Source: DASRPD01 sp035646535
GTDB lineage: Bacteria; Actinomycetota; Acidimicrobiia; IMCC26256; JANYLB01
DNA: 55,801 nt
Assembly: GCA_035646535.1 (NCBI GenBank)
Contig: DASRPD010000043.1
Coordinates: forward strand, 1-55,801
Reading direction: 5' to 3'
Of this stretch, positions 8,657 to 16,780 are shown piece after piece. Position numbers and translations under genes: made by a program. Positions within the stretch are counted from its first letter, which is position 1. Each line of letters opens with the position of its first letter. The notes below the pieces were generated by a model, which did no database searches, had not been told where the DNA came from, and was given only the letters and a program-made list of their open reading frames with translations.

Positions 8657-9967
8657 TCAGGACTCGAGGTCGATGGGCTCGGCGAGTGGTGTGCCGGGCG
8701 CGGCGGGAGCGACGGGCCGGGGGTGCGTCTCGTACATGCGGAGGGCCACGACGACCCCTGAGGCGGCGGTGAGCGCGGCGACGGCCCAGATCGCAGCGGC
8801 GATGCCGGCGGCGTCCGCGATCACGCCGGCGAGGATCGCGCCGACCGCGAAGCCGCTGTCGCGCCAGAGCCGATAGACCCCGACGGAACGGGCCCGCCAA
8901 TTGGGGTGGGCGACGTCGCCGATCGCGGCGAGGAGGGTTGGGTAGACCATGGCGGTGCCGACGCCGAGCAGCGCCGCGCCGGCCGCCCAGGGTGCGAAGC
9001 CGGTGGTGGCGGCGATCCAGGCGATGGCAACGGCTTGGGTGAGCATGCCGCCGACGATGAGTCGCTTGCGGCCGATTCGATCGGACAGACCGCCGGTCAC
9101 GAGCTGGCCGACGCCCCAGATCGCGGGGTAGATCGCGGCGAGCACCCCGATGCGGGCGACGGAAAGGCCCGCGGCGGCGAAGAACAGGGGGAACAGCCCC
9201 CAGGCGAGACCGTCGTTGAGATTGTTGACGAGTCCCGCCTGGCTGCACGACGACAGCGCGCGCTCCTTGAAGCTCGTGACGATGAAGACCTCGCCGGTGG
9301 ACAGGCCGTGGTGCAGGGCGTCATTGGTGGTGACGTGGTTGGCGGCTTCGAGGCGGGCGTGATCGCGGGTTTCACGCACGAAGAGGGTGGAGATCCCGAG
9401 GCCGAGGCCCGCGAACGCGATGCCGAGGAAGAACGGCGCCGGGCGCAGCCCGTATTGCTCGGCGATGAAGCCGGTGGCGAGCGCGGTGATCGCGACCGCG
9501 CCGTAGCCGGCGGCCTCGTTGAGCCCCATGGCGAGGCCACGTCGTGCCGGTCCCACCAGATCGATCTTCATGATGACCGTGGTCGACCAGGTGAGCCCCT
9601 GATTGACGCCCAGCAGGACGTTGGCGAACACGATCCAGCCCCAGCTCGGCCCAAAGATGAGGATGAACGGCACCGGGAGGGCGACGATCCAGCCGGCGAT
9701 GAGCACGGGCTTGCGGCCGAAGCGATCCGACAGCGTGCCGGCGAAGAAGTTCGTGACCGCCTTCACCGCTCCGAACGCGACGATGAAGGTGAGCGTGGCG
9801 CTGAACGCGGTGATGCCGAACACCCGGTCCGCGAGGAGTGGCAGGACCGTGCGCTCCTGACCGATCATGCCTCCGACGAGCGCATTCACGCCGACGAGCA
9901 GCGCGAACTGTCCGAGATTCTGGCGCAACCCCAGGCGAATCGCGGGCGCGCCGGGCGTGTCGGTCAC
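8657..9967 (-). CDS. MFS transporter
   Basis: This major-facilitator transporter has about 436 residues and roughly twelve hydrophobic segments. Motif A is present in both halves: GTLSDRFGRKPVL and GGLSDRIGRKRLI. A central cytoplasmic loop (about residues 190-240) separates them. Its GTG start overlaps the stop of the upstream metallo-beta-lactamase/rhodanese gene as GTGA, so the two are translated together and probably serve one pathway. The context suggests export or uptake of a sulfur or metalloid compound. That is inference, as no substrate motif is visible. Confidence 0.85.
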   Translation of the reverse strand: MTDTPGAPAIRLGLRQNLGQFALLVGVNALVGGMIGQERTVLPLLADRVFGITAFSATLTFIVAFGAVKAVTNFFAGTLSDRFGRKPVLIAGWIVALPVPFILIFGPSWGWIVFANVLLGVNQGLTWSTTVIMKIDLVGPARRGLAMGLNEAAGYGAVAITALATGFIAEQYGLRPAPFFLGIAFAGLGLGISTLFVRETRDHARLEAANHVTTNDALHHGLSTGEVFIVTSFKERALSSCSQAGLVNNLNDGLAWGLFPLFFAAAGLSVARIGVLAAIYPAIWGVGQLVTGGLSDRIGRKRLIVGGMLTQAVAIAWIAATTGFAPWAAGAALLGVGTAMVYPTLLAAIGDVAHPNWRARSVGVYRLWRDSGFAVGAILAGVIADAAGIAAAIWAVAALTAASGVVVALRMYETHPRPVAPAAPGTPLAEPIDLES

Positions 9968-11310
9968 GCCCCGGTGGCCAGCGGCTCGCCGGTGAGCTCG
10001 CTCCAGTCGCGTGGCCCGCCGACCAGTACGGAGAGATCCTCCCGGCCGCGCTGTTCGAGCACGCTCGCCCCGGTCATGGCCCGCTCGCCGTGGCCACACA
10101 TGACGGTCAACGGTCCGTCGGGAACGGGTGCGACGCGGAGTGCACCGAGCTCGATGTGGATCGCGCCGGGGACGTGGCCGGCCTCGTACTCGCCGGCCTG
10201 GCGCACGTCCACGAGGGTGGCTTCGATGTCGGACATGCCGACGAGGTGCGTGTGGGCGATCGGCAGGCGCGCGCCGCGCCAGGCTTCGATGCCGCCGTCG
10301 AGCTCACCGGCCAGCCGTTCGTAGCCGACGGTGAGGCACTGGCGTACCAGCTCGGTCCGGTCCTGATCGTCTCCGAGGAGGAAGACGAGCGGCCGGTCGC
10401 TCTCGGCGAGCCAGCCGAGCCAGCTCGCGAAGACGGGTCGCAGCTCGATGGAGAGTGACCCGGCGACGTGCACGGCGGAGAACGCGGTGATGGGACGCGC
10501 GTCGACGATGAGCCCGCCGCGTTCGACGAGCGCGTGCACCTCGTCGGTGGGAAGCCGCTCGAGCTCGGGGACCGTGCCGTACAGGCGCGCGCCGCGCCGG
10601 TTCACCTCGGGGAGGCGCGAGAAGTAGGTGGGGAACGTCCCGAACCCGGCTAGGAGCTGGGTCACGAACGTGTCCTCGTCCGGCGAAGACAGCAGCGGGT
10701 TGGTGGCGCGTTCGCGTCCTATGGTGGTGGTGCGCTCGGACGCGCCGGGCGCCGAGCAGAACGACCCGGCACCATGGGTGGGATAGACGGCCAGGTCGTC
10801 GGGCAGGGTGAGGATCTCGTCGCGCAGCGCGCGATAGAGCGCTCGGGCCAGGTCCTCGCGCGGTTCGGGACCGAGGAGGTCGGTGCGACCGACGGTGCCG
10901 ACCATGAGCGAGCCGCCGCTGAACAGCGCGATCGGCTCACCACGCGCGCAGAGCAGGTACGCCAGATGGTCAGGTGTGTGGCCGGGCGTCGGGATCGCCC
11001 GAAGCGTCAGCCCGTCGGTGAGCTCGATCTCGTCGCCGGGCTCGACGCCTCGGTGGGCGACCTCCAACGCGGCGCCCTTGGAGGCGAGGAAGGTGGCGCC
11101 GAGTGCACCGAGCTCGGGGCTGCCCGACACGTAGTCCGCGTGGGAATGGGTATCCGCGGTGTAGGCGATCTCGAGCCCGTGTGCGGCCGCGGCCTCGAGG
11201 TGCGCCGCGGGGATGCGGGGCGGGTCGATGACGAGCGCCCGCCCGTCTCCGAGATCCACGAGATAGGACGAGTGTCCGAGCCCCTCGTCCACGAAGTCCA
11301 CGATCTCCAC
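9964..11310 (-). CDS. Metallo-beta-lactamase fold protein with two rhodanese domains
   Basis: This protein of about 448 residues joins an N-terminal persulfide-dioxygenase-like metallo-beta-lactamase domain (about 1-245) to two rhodanese domains (about 250-345 and 355-445). The metal loop reads THSHADYVSG, so H55, H57 and D59 are kept but the next His is Tyr60. H111 is in PTPGHTPDHL and H179 is in YPTHGAG. The loop that normally holds an Asp ligand reads SGGSLMVGTVGRTD instead of GDxL. The first rhodanese lacks its active Cys; the second keeps Cys405 (VMCGHGERA). The GTG at 11310 is chosen for the family-like start VEIVDFVDEGLG and AAGGCGG upstream; GTG 11340 and ATG 11358 are alternatives. 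A role in persulfide handling is inferred. Confidence 0.85.
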   Translation of the reverse strand: MEIVDFVDEGLGHSSYLVDLGDGRALVIDPPRIPAAHLEAAAAHGLEIAYTADTHSHADYVSGSPELGALGATFLASKGAALEVAHRGVEPGDEIELTDGLTLRAIPTPGHTPDHLAYLLCARGEPIALFSGGSLMVGTVGRTDLLGPEPREDLARALYRALRDEILTLPDDLAVYPTHGAGSFCSAPGASERTTTIGRERATNPLLSSPDEDTFVTQLLAGFGTFPTYFSRLPEVNRRGARLYGTVPELERLPTDEVHALVERGGLIVDARPITAFSAVHVAGSLSIELRPVFASWLGWLAESDRPLVFLLGDDQDRTELVRQCLTVGYERLAGELDGGIEAWRGARLPIAHTHLVGMSDIEATLVDVRQAGEYEAGHVPGAIHIELGALRVAPVPDGPLTVMCGHGERAMTGASVLEQRGREDLSVLVGGPRDWSELTGEPLATGA

Positions 11311-11346
11311 ACTGCCGCCTTCCGGGCGCTTGGGGCTCACGCTGAC

Positions 11347-11402
11347 ATGGTATACCATTATTCTCAAGAGTTCGAGAGAATACGTGTCCGCGAGAATACG
11401 TG
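11347..11402. promoter_or_regulatory. Divergent operator: palindrome plus three phased half-sites
   Basis: The gap between the divergent sulfur-module genes holds a perfect 12-bp palindrome, ATGGTATACCAT (11347-11358). After it, ATTCTC (11360) and GAGAAT (11376 and 11392) repeat with exactly 16-base spacing. The last two belong to an 11-base direct repeat, GAGAATACGTG. These are likely binding sites for the adjacent ArsR-rhodanese regulator; which element is used is unknown. Confidence 0.55.
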
Positions 11403-11410
11403 AAGGAACG

Positions 11411-12124
11411 ATGGACCAGAGAGCGCCGGAGGAGGGGTTGGCCGTGGCGATGACCGGCGGTGAGGCGAAGCGGGTGCTCAACGAGCAGTTCGCGCGGCTG
11501 GGCAAGGCTCTTGCCCATCCCCGGCGACTGGAGCTCCTCGACCTCCTCGCGCAGGGAGAGCGGGGCGTCGACGCCCTGGCGGTCGCGACCGGTTTGAGCG
11601 TCACCAACACCTCGGCCCAGCTCCAGGTGTTGCGCCGGAGCCGCCTCGTGGAGACTCGCAAGGAAGGCACGCGGGTCTACTACCGCCTCGCCGATGAGAC
11701 CGTGGCCCGGTTCCTGGGCGCGTTCCGCGAGCTCGCCCGGGGTCGGCTCAGCGAGGTGGACCAGATCATGCGCGACTACTTCGCGGCGCGCGACGAGCTC
11801 GAGCCGGTCGGTCGTGCGGACCTGGTGCAACGCGCCCGCGACGGCGATGTGGTGATCCTCGACGTGCGGCCCGACACCGAGTATGACGCCGGGCACATCC
11901 CGGGCGCCGTCTCCATCCCCCTTGACCAGCTCGCGCTGCGGCTCGCCGAGATCCCGGTTGATGCCGAGATCGTCGCGTACTGCCGCGGCCCCTACTGCGT
12001 CCTGGCGCCCGAGGCGGTCACGGTGCTGCGCCGTGCCGGGCGGCGCGCGCGCCGGCTGGCGGACGGTCTGCCCGAATGGCGCCAGGCCGGGCTCCCAGTC
12101 GCCGTCGGAGAGGCGGGATCATGA
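11411..12124 (+). CDS. ArsR-family regulator fused to a rhodanese domain
   Basis: This 237-residue protein has an ArsR-type winged helix (about 20-100; ARLGKALAHPRRLELLDLL, recognition helix around VTNTSAQLQVLRR). A rhodanese domain follows (about 135-232) with DVRPDTEYDAGHIPGA and an active-site loop YCRGPYC containing Cys191 and Cys196. A rhodanese fused to a repressor suggests that sulfane sulfur (persulfide) on the Cys is the signal. The ATG at 11411 has AAGGAAC upstream. It is divergent from the metallo-beta-lactamase/MFS pair and shares a 4-base ATGA overlap with the DsrE-like gene. It probably controls both directions through 11347-11402. Confidence 0.88.
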   Translation: MDQRAPEEGLAVAMTGGEAKRVLNEQFARLGKALAHPRRLELLDLLAQGERGVDALAVATGLSVTNTSAQLQVLRRSRLVETRKEGTRVYYRLADETVARFLGAFRELARGRLSEVDQIMRDYFAARDELEPVGRADLVQRARDGDVVILDVRPDTEYDAGHIPGAVSIPLDQLALRLAEIPVDAEIVAYCRGPYCVLAPEAVTVLRRAGRRARRLADGLPEWRQAGLPVAVGEAGS

Positions 12125-12471
12125 ACGTGTTGGTGATCCTCCAGGGGCCCGCGTACGGTGACGAGCGCGCGTTCAACGGGCTGCGTCTCGCCGGAGCGCT
12201 GGGGAAGCGCGACGACGTCGCGGTGCGGGTGTTCTGCTTCGGCGACGCGGCCGGCACTGCGATAAAGGACCAGACCGTCCCGAACGGCTACTACCACCTC
12301 GACCGCATGCTCGTCTCCGCGGTGCATCACGGAGCGGAGATCGGCCTGTGTGGCACGTGCATGGACGCCCGGGGCATCACCGAGGGGATGTTGATCCCAC
12401 AGGCCCGCCGCTCCTCGCTCGAGGAAGTCACGGACTGGGTGCTCTGGGCCGACAAGACCGTCACGTTCTAG
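12121..12471 (+). CDS. DsrE-like sulfur-relay protein
   Basis: This is a small soluble protein of 116 residues with a DsrE/DsrF/YchN-type fold. The N-terminal strand MNVLVILQGPAYGDERAFNGLRLA and the conserved CGTCMDARG motif (Cys77, Cys80) are the family marks; these cysteines carry persulfide sulfur in characterised members. It overlaps the ArsR-rhodanese stop by four bases, so the regulator and carrier are coupled. Together with the divergent rhodanese protein it suggests sulfane-sulfur trafficking or detoxification. Confidence 0.82.
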   Translation: MNVLVILQGPAYGDERAFNGLRLAGALGKRDDVAVRVFCFGDAAGTAIKDQTVPNGYYHLDRMLVSAVHHGAEIGLCGTCMDARGITEGMLIPQARRSSLEEVTDWVLWADKTVTF

Positions 12472-12480
12472 GGAGACATC

Positions 12481-12579
12481 GTGACTCCTCGCGCCGCGTC
12501 GAACCCACGGCTGATGTATGCCTTGACGCCGTACCGAGGCGACCCTCACCGCTCAGGAGCCGTGTGTGATGGCCAGTGA
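12481..12579 (+). CDS. Possible small ORF (32 residues)
   Basis: A GTG nine bases after the DsrE-like stop, preceded by AGGGAGACATC, opens a 33-codon frame that ends just inside the next gene. No family is recognisable. It could be a translated spacer that couples the two genes, or chance; only the ribosome-binding-site-like sequence and position support it. Confidence 0.25.
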   Translation: MTPRAASNPRLMYALTPYRGDPHRSGAVCDGQ

Positions 12580-13867
12580 CGAGTCCCGATCATCGAGGCC
12601 GCAGGCTCGTGGCGACCTCGCGCCGGTTACGCTGGCGATCACGGCGGGGCGCCCGAAGCGCCGGCCCGACGGTCCGCTCAACACGCCGGTGGTGTTCGCC
12701 TCCACGTACCATGCTGGGGGTCCGGTCGCCTACGGCCGCGACGGGAACCCGACCTGGACGGCACTCGAAGACGCGCTCGGTGCGCTCGAGGGTGGTACCG
12801 CGCTCATGTTTGCGTCGGGCATGGCCGCGACCATGGCCGTGCTCGACGAGGTCCCCGTCGGTGGAGTCGTCGTCGTTCCCGACCACGCCTACTACGGCAC
12901 CCGAAACCTCCTCACCGCGGCTCCCGAAGGGCGCTTCACCGTCCGCTTCGTCGACATCTCCGACACCGACGCGACCCTGGCCGCCTGCGAGGGTGCGCAC
13001 CTGCTATTTGTCGAGACGCCCACCAATCCCCTGCTCGATGTCGCCGATGTCCCCGCGCTGTGTGTCGGCGCGCACGCGCGCGGCGTGCTCGTCGCGGTCG
13101 ACAACACCTTCGCGACACCACTCGGACAGCGACCCCTCGACCATGGCGCCGACGTCGTAGTGCACAGCGTCACCAAGTTCTTGGCCGGCCACTCTGATGT
13201 GATCCTGGGCGCGACGGTCACGAACGACTGTGAACGACGCGATCGGCTCCGTCAGCGTCGCAGCCGTCATGGCGCCATTCCCGGTCCGATGGAAGCGTTC
13301 CTCGCGCTGCGCGGGTTGCGGACTCTCGGCCTGCGATACGAGCGCGCCCAGGCGAACGCGCAGGAGCTCGCGCGCCGGCTCCGGGATCACCCGTCGGTCG
13401 AGCGGGTCCGCTACCCGGGGCTCATCTCGGATCCCTGGCACCGGCGTGCCGACGCGCAGATGACCGGGCCTGGGTTCATGGTTGCGTTCGAGGTGCACGG
13501 CGGCGCTGCCGTCGCCGAGGCTGTCGCTCGATCGGCCCGGCTCATCGTGCACGCCACCAGCCTCGGCGGCATCGAGACCACCATGGAGCGCCGAGCCCGT
13601 TGGCCCGGCGAGGAGTCGACCCCGGGCGCGCTCCTACGCCTCAGCGTCGGGTGCGAAGACGTCGAGGACCTCTGGCGCGACCTCGAGCACGCGCTGCGCA
13701 TCGGGATCTGCGCCGCCGTTCCCGGTGCCACCCCGGTGGCGCTGCCCGGTCTCGCGGTCCCTCGGCCCGTGCCCGGCGAGTCACCTCGCTGTCCTGGCGC
13801 TCATCTCGGCTCGCGAGTGTCCCGCTATGTGGATCGAGCAACAGGGCCGTTCACGAACCAGACCTGA
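12569..13867 (+). CDS. Cys/Met-metabolism PLP-dependent enzyme (cystathionine synthase/lyase family)
   Basis: This trans-sulfuration family enzyme has about 432 residues. Landmarks are the N-terminal LNTPVVFASTYHAGG, the YGRDGNPTW substrate loop, VDNTFATP, and the PLP lysine K203 in HSVTKFLAGHSD. The C-terminal SLGGIETTMERRA and LRLSVGCED segments are typical of cystathionine gamma-synthase/lyase and methionine gamma-lyase; the exact reaction cannot be settled. About 50 proline-rich residues extend past the usual end. The ATG at 12569 follows AGGAG. Downstream of the ArsR-rhodanese/DsrE pair, it could generate or consume reduced sulfur for that module. It overlaps the convergent cupredoxin gene by 17 bases. 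Confidence 0.85.
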   Translation: MASDESRSSRPQARGDLAPVTLAITAGRPKRRPDGPLNTPVVFASTYHAGGPVAYGRDGNPTWTALEDALGALEGGTALMFASGMAATMAVLDEVPVGGVVVVPDHAYYGTRNLLTAAPEGRFTVRFVDISDTDATLAACEGAHLLFVETPTNPLLDVADVPALCVGAHARGVLVAVDNTFATPLGQRPLDHGADVVVHSVTKFLAGHSDVILGATVTNDCERRDRLRQRRSRHGAIPGPMEAFLALRGLRTLGLRYERAQANAQELARRLRDHPSVERVRYPGLISDPWHRRADAQMTGPGFMVAFEVHGGAAVAEAVARSARLIVHATSLGGIETTMERRARWPGEESTPGALLRLSVGCEDVEDLWRDLEHALRIGICAAVPGATPVALPGLAVPRPVPGESPRCPGAHLGSRVSRYVDRATGPFTNQT

Positions 13868-14543
13868 CGACGAGCTGCGCGCGCATCCCAGCTTCGGTGT
13901 GGCCCGGGACGGCACACACGATCGAGGAGCTCCCCGACGCGGGTACCCGCAGCGATCCCGTCACGGTCTCGCCGCCGTCGGCGCGCAGCTCGAACCCGAG
14001 CGACGAGATCGTCAGCGTATGGAACTGGCCACCGCGGTTCTCGAACCGAAGGTTCACGGTCTCGTCCGGGCGCGCGCGCAGGACCTTCGGTCTGAAGGAG
14101 AACTCGTCGCCGACCACGGTGATCTCGCGGGCATCCGGCACTGGCGGGGCCGCCTCGCCATTGCGAGCACTGTCCCCACCCATCATCCAGGGACCCATGA
14201 TCGGGCCCCAGGCTCCACGCGTCCCAGCCGCCGCGAATGCCACCGAACCGGTCAGCCCGACGACGATGAGCACGACCGCCACGAAGACGCCGGCCCCTGG
14301 CCCACGCCTGCCCTCACGCGACGGGGACTGCTCGGTGAGCACCACACGGCGCTGTCGGTATTCCCCGAGCGAGATCGAACTCCGTGCCAGACGCTCATCG
14401 AGGATTCCCCGAGCCGACGGGCCGGCGGGCATCTGGACGGCCCGAATCAGACTCCGTACCCCGAACACGATCCCGGCGACGAGCACGACCATCGACACGA
14501 CGAAACCCGTCGCGGTCGCCGCGCTCCCGACGGCCATCGTCAC
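13851..14543 (-). CDS. Membrane SHOCT–cupredoxin fusion protein
   Basis: This 230-residue protein has a first membrane helix (about 13-35), a SHOCT motif (ARGILDERLARSSISLGEYRQR, about 44-66), a second helix (about 85-107) and a C-terminal cupredoxin domain (about 138-228). All type-1 copper ligands are visible: H175 (GQFHTLTI), C210, H215 and M220 (VCAVPGHTEAGM). The cupredoxin would face outward as a membrane-tethered electron carrier or copper binder. It lies 12 bases after the small SHOCT gene and is clearly in the same operon. SHOCT domains are short helical pairs of unclear function. The fusion is unusual in my experience. Confidence 0.85.
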   Translation of the reverse strand: MTMAVGSAATATGFVVSMVVLVAGIVFGVRSLIRAVQMPAGPSARGILDERLARSSISLGEYRQRRVVLTEQSPSREGRRGPGAGVFVAVVLIVVGLTGSVAFAAAGTRGAWGPIMGPWMMGGDSARNGEAAPPVPDAREITVVGDEFSFRPKVLRARPDETVNLRFENRGGQFHTLTISSLGFELRADGGETVTGSLRVPASGSSSIVCAVPGHTEAGMRAQLVVRSGS

Positions 14544-14555
14544 CGACCCCCGGGT

Positions 14556-14789
14556 CTATCGGGCCCGGAGCACATCGCTGCGCTGTCGGTACTCGTCAGC
14601 GTCGAGCTCACCCCGGGCGAATCGCTCGTCGAGGATCTGCTGCGCGTCGCGCGACGGAGATCGTCCCACGTCGGGACGGCGCACCACGGCGACGATCGCC
14701 CACGCGACGATCGCCCAGAAGCCGATCATCATCGTCATGCCGATGAGCATCCAACCCCAACCCCAACCACCACCGTCGCCCCACATCAT
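14556..14789 (-). CDS. Small SHOCT-domain membrane protein
   Basis: This 77-residue protein has a Gly/Trp/Met-rich N-terminus (MMWGDGGGWGWGWM), one membrane helix (about 12-38) and a C-terminal SHOCT motif (AQQILDERFARGELDADEYRQR). The ATG at 14789 has AGGAGG eight bases upstream, so it is preferred over the in-frame start ten codons earlier. Its SHOCT motif resembles that of the downstream cupredoxin fusion, so the two may interact or derive from a duplication. Confidence 0.8.
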   Translation of the reverse strand: MMWGDGGGWGWGWMLIGMTMMIGFWAIVAWAIVAVVRRPDVGRSPSRDAQQILDERFARGELDADEYRQRSDVLRAR

Positions 14790-14926
14790 GGGAAACGCCT
14801 CCTCTTGCCGGGGCTCCACCGAGCAGATCTGGTTGCGAGTATCCGCGAGAGCACCCGATACCTCAAGTGCCGAAGGTCCCGGCCTTGTGGCGATCCGCCG
14901 CGTGCCGCGCTGGGACCGGAGTTCCG

Positions 14927-15292
14927 TCAGTCGGGTGAGGCTCCCCCGTCGCAGATGCAGAACTCGTTGCCTTCCGGATCGGTCATGAGGAACCAGTGCG
15001 TCTCGTGCTCTTCCACGACTTCGGCCCGGAGGCGTTGCGCGCCAAGCGCCGCGAGACGCTTCGCCTCTGCCTCGATGTCCGCGACATGGATGTCGAGATG
15101 CATTCGATTCTTCGCCGACTTCACCTCGGGCACCCGCTGGAGCAGGAGCTGAGGACCGTCACCTTCGGTGGGCAGGAGCATCGCGTAGCTGCCCGCGCTC
15201 CCCACGTTCGTGTACCCGAGCGCGGCGGACCAGAACACCGCGAGCGTGTCCGGGTCCGCGCAGTCCAACACCAGTCCCATCCGCCCGGCCAT
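14927..15292 (-). CDS. VOC-superfamily (glyoxalase/bleomycin-resistance-like) protein
   Basis: This 121-residue protein has one VOC module pair: an N-terminal LDCADPDTLAVFWSAALGY strand-helix, a central RMHLDIHVADIEAEAKRLAALGA, and a C-terminal MTDPEGNEFCIC. That order is typical of actinobacterial VOC proteins with unknown substrates. The ATG at 15292 is preceded by AGGAGGGCGAC. It lies downstream of the methyltransferase with a 58-base gap, so it may be co-transcribed. Confidence 0.82.
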   Translation of the reverse strand: MAGRMGLVLDCADPDTLAVFWSAALGYTNVGSAGSYAMLLPTEGDGPQLLLQRVPEVKSAKNRMHLDIHVADIEAEAKRLAALGAQRLRAEVVEEHETHWFLMTDPEGNEFCICDGGASPD

Positions 15293-15350
15293 GTCGCCCT
15301 CCTCGTTCGGGATCCTGTACGGGGCAGTATTGCCGACGATCGATCGCGCT

Positions 15351-16202
15351 TCAGCGGGATGCGGTGACGACCCAGCCGGCGGCACCGAGACGGACACCAT
15401 CCGGCGTCGCGTATGGCTCGAGCGCGGCGACCACGGCCTCGATCGCCCGTTCGATCGCTTCGCTCGGAGCGTCGGCGAACAGCGTGAGCGCCATGCCGGT
15501 GCCACGCAGGAACGTGGCCGCATCGTCGAGCGAACCGCCCCCACCGAGCAGGATGGACTCCTCGAGCGGATCGACCGCAACGTCGCGGAAGCCGGCACTC
15601 TCGAGCACTGTTCGTACGTGGTCGGCGTCGCCGAGCGAGAACGGTCCCGGTGCACCAGGAGGCCCGACGTCGGGCAACGGAACGTGCTGGGTGGCGGCCA
15701 GTGCGGGAACCGCCATCCACTCGTTCGCGAACAGATCCTGCCAGCACACGAACACGAGCTGCCCCTCGCTGCGGAGCACGGCGCGGATGTTTCTGAACGC
15801 GGCGACGGGATCGTCGAAGAACATGACTCCGAATCGACTGATCGCGACGTCGGCCGATCCTGGCGCGAAGCGATGCGTCTGCGCGTCGCCGACCTCGAAT
15901 GCCGCGTTGGCCAGTCCGGCCCGAGTCGTCCGCGCTCGGGCCGCCTCGATCATGGATCGGGAGATGTCGAGGCCCAACGCTCGGCCGTCGGGTGCGACGC
16001 GTGCCGCGTCACACGTCGTCGAGCCGGTTCCACACCCGATGTCGACCACGTGTGCATCCCCGTCGAGCGCGGCGACGTGCAGCAGTCGGGCGGCGAACGG
16101 CGCGAGCATCTCGTCGTAGCGGTCTTGCTCGGAGACCCAGTGCCGTGCCTCGTCGGCGTTCCAGTACTCAGCTTGTTCGGCATTGGCTTTCGGTCGGGTC
16201 AT
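15351..16202 (-). CDS. Class I SAM-dependent methyltransferase
   Basis: This small-molecule-type methyltransferase has 283 residues. SAM motif I reads VVDIGCGTGS (about residues 53-62), followed by LGLDISRSMIEAAR, then the post-motif ADVAISRFGVMFFDD and the VLRSEGQLVFVCW strand. The substrate is unknown; the overall pattern resembles the UbiE/arsenite-methyltransferase-like group without arsenic-binding cysteines. The ATG at 16202 has AAAGGG upstream and lies in-frame 22 codons after a poorer start. Confidence 0.88.
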   Translation of the reverse strand: MTRPKANAEQAEYWNADEARHWVSEQDRYDEMLAPFAARLLHVAALDGDAHVVDIGCGTGSTTCDAARVAPDGRALGLDISRSMIEAARARTTRAGLANAAFEVGDAQTHRFAPGSADVAISRFGVMFFDDPVAAFRNIRAVLRSEGQLVFVCWQDLFANEWMAVPALAATQHVPLPDVGPPGAPGPFSLGDADHVRTVLESAGFRDVAVDPLEESILLGGGGSLDDAATFLRGTGMALTLFADAPSEAIERAIEAVVAALEPYATPDGVRLGAAGWVVTASR

Positions 16203-16287
16203 CACAGAACCCTTTTCTGGGAGGCGAAGGTGCGCATCATAAGGTCGGGTCGCACGAGCATGGATCACGGCCCCGACCCGGACCTGG

Positions 16288-16590
16288 TCAGTCGGGCTGG
16301 GCTGTTGCGACCTCGGAGGTGACTCCCCATGACGTCACAACGTCGTGGTCCATGATTCGGAATCCGGCCGCTTCGAGACACGGAGCAAGGTTGATGGGAT
16401 GGCATCCGCCCACGAGTGCGGGGGCAGTCTTCCAGATTCGAGTCCACGTGTCGGAGATGGCCCTGGGAAGGCCATGGGTCCCGGGGGTGAGTGAGACGAG
16501 GCCGACAAGCCCTCCGGTTTCGAGCATCCGTCGAGCGCTGTCGAGGACGTGAGCCACGTCCTGGGGCGGGAAGTGCTCCACGTCCAGTGC
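16288..16590 (-). pseudogene. C-terminal fragment of a SAM methyltransferase
   Basis: About 100 residues read like the last third of a class I methyltransferase: HVLDSARRMLETGGLVGLVSLTPG, then LVGGCHPINLAPCLEAAGF and a final strand. No motif I (GxGxG) precedes it; upstream the frame becomes Ser/Arg-rich and non-coding in character up to the neighbouring dehydrogenase. The gene therefore lost its 5' part. About 190 bases between this fragment and 16781 hold nothing I can recognise. Confidence 0.6.
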
Positions 16591-16780
16591 ATCCGGTCGC
16601 GCCGAGTTCCCCGCGTGCGACCACGACTCTTGGCACGAGTCAGCCGGCGAGCGGGCCGCCTCCGAAACATCGGCGAGGGGGCCAGCGATCCCGAGAGACT
16701 CGCGGCGCTCGGAGCTGAACCCGTGCAGCACCGGGCCTGAGGATGCGGCCCGAGGTGCACGCACGCGCGCGTCGCTCCGC

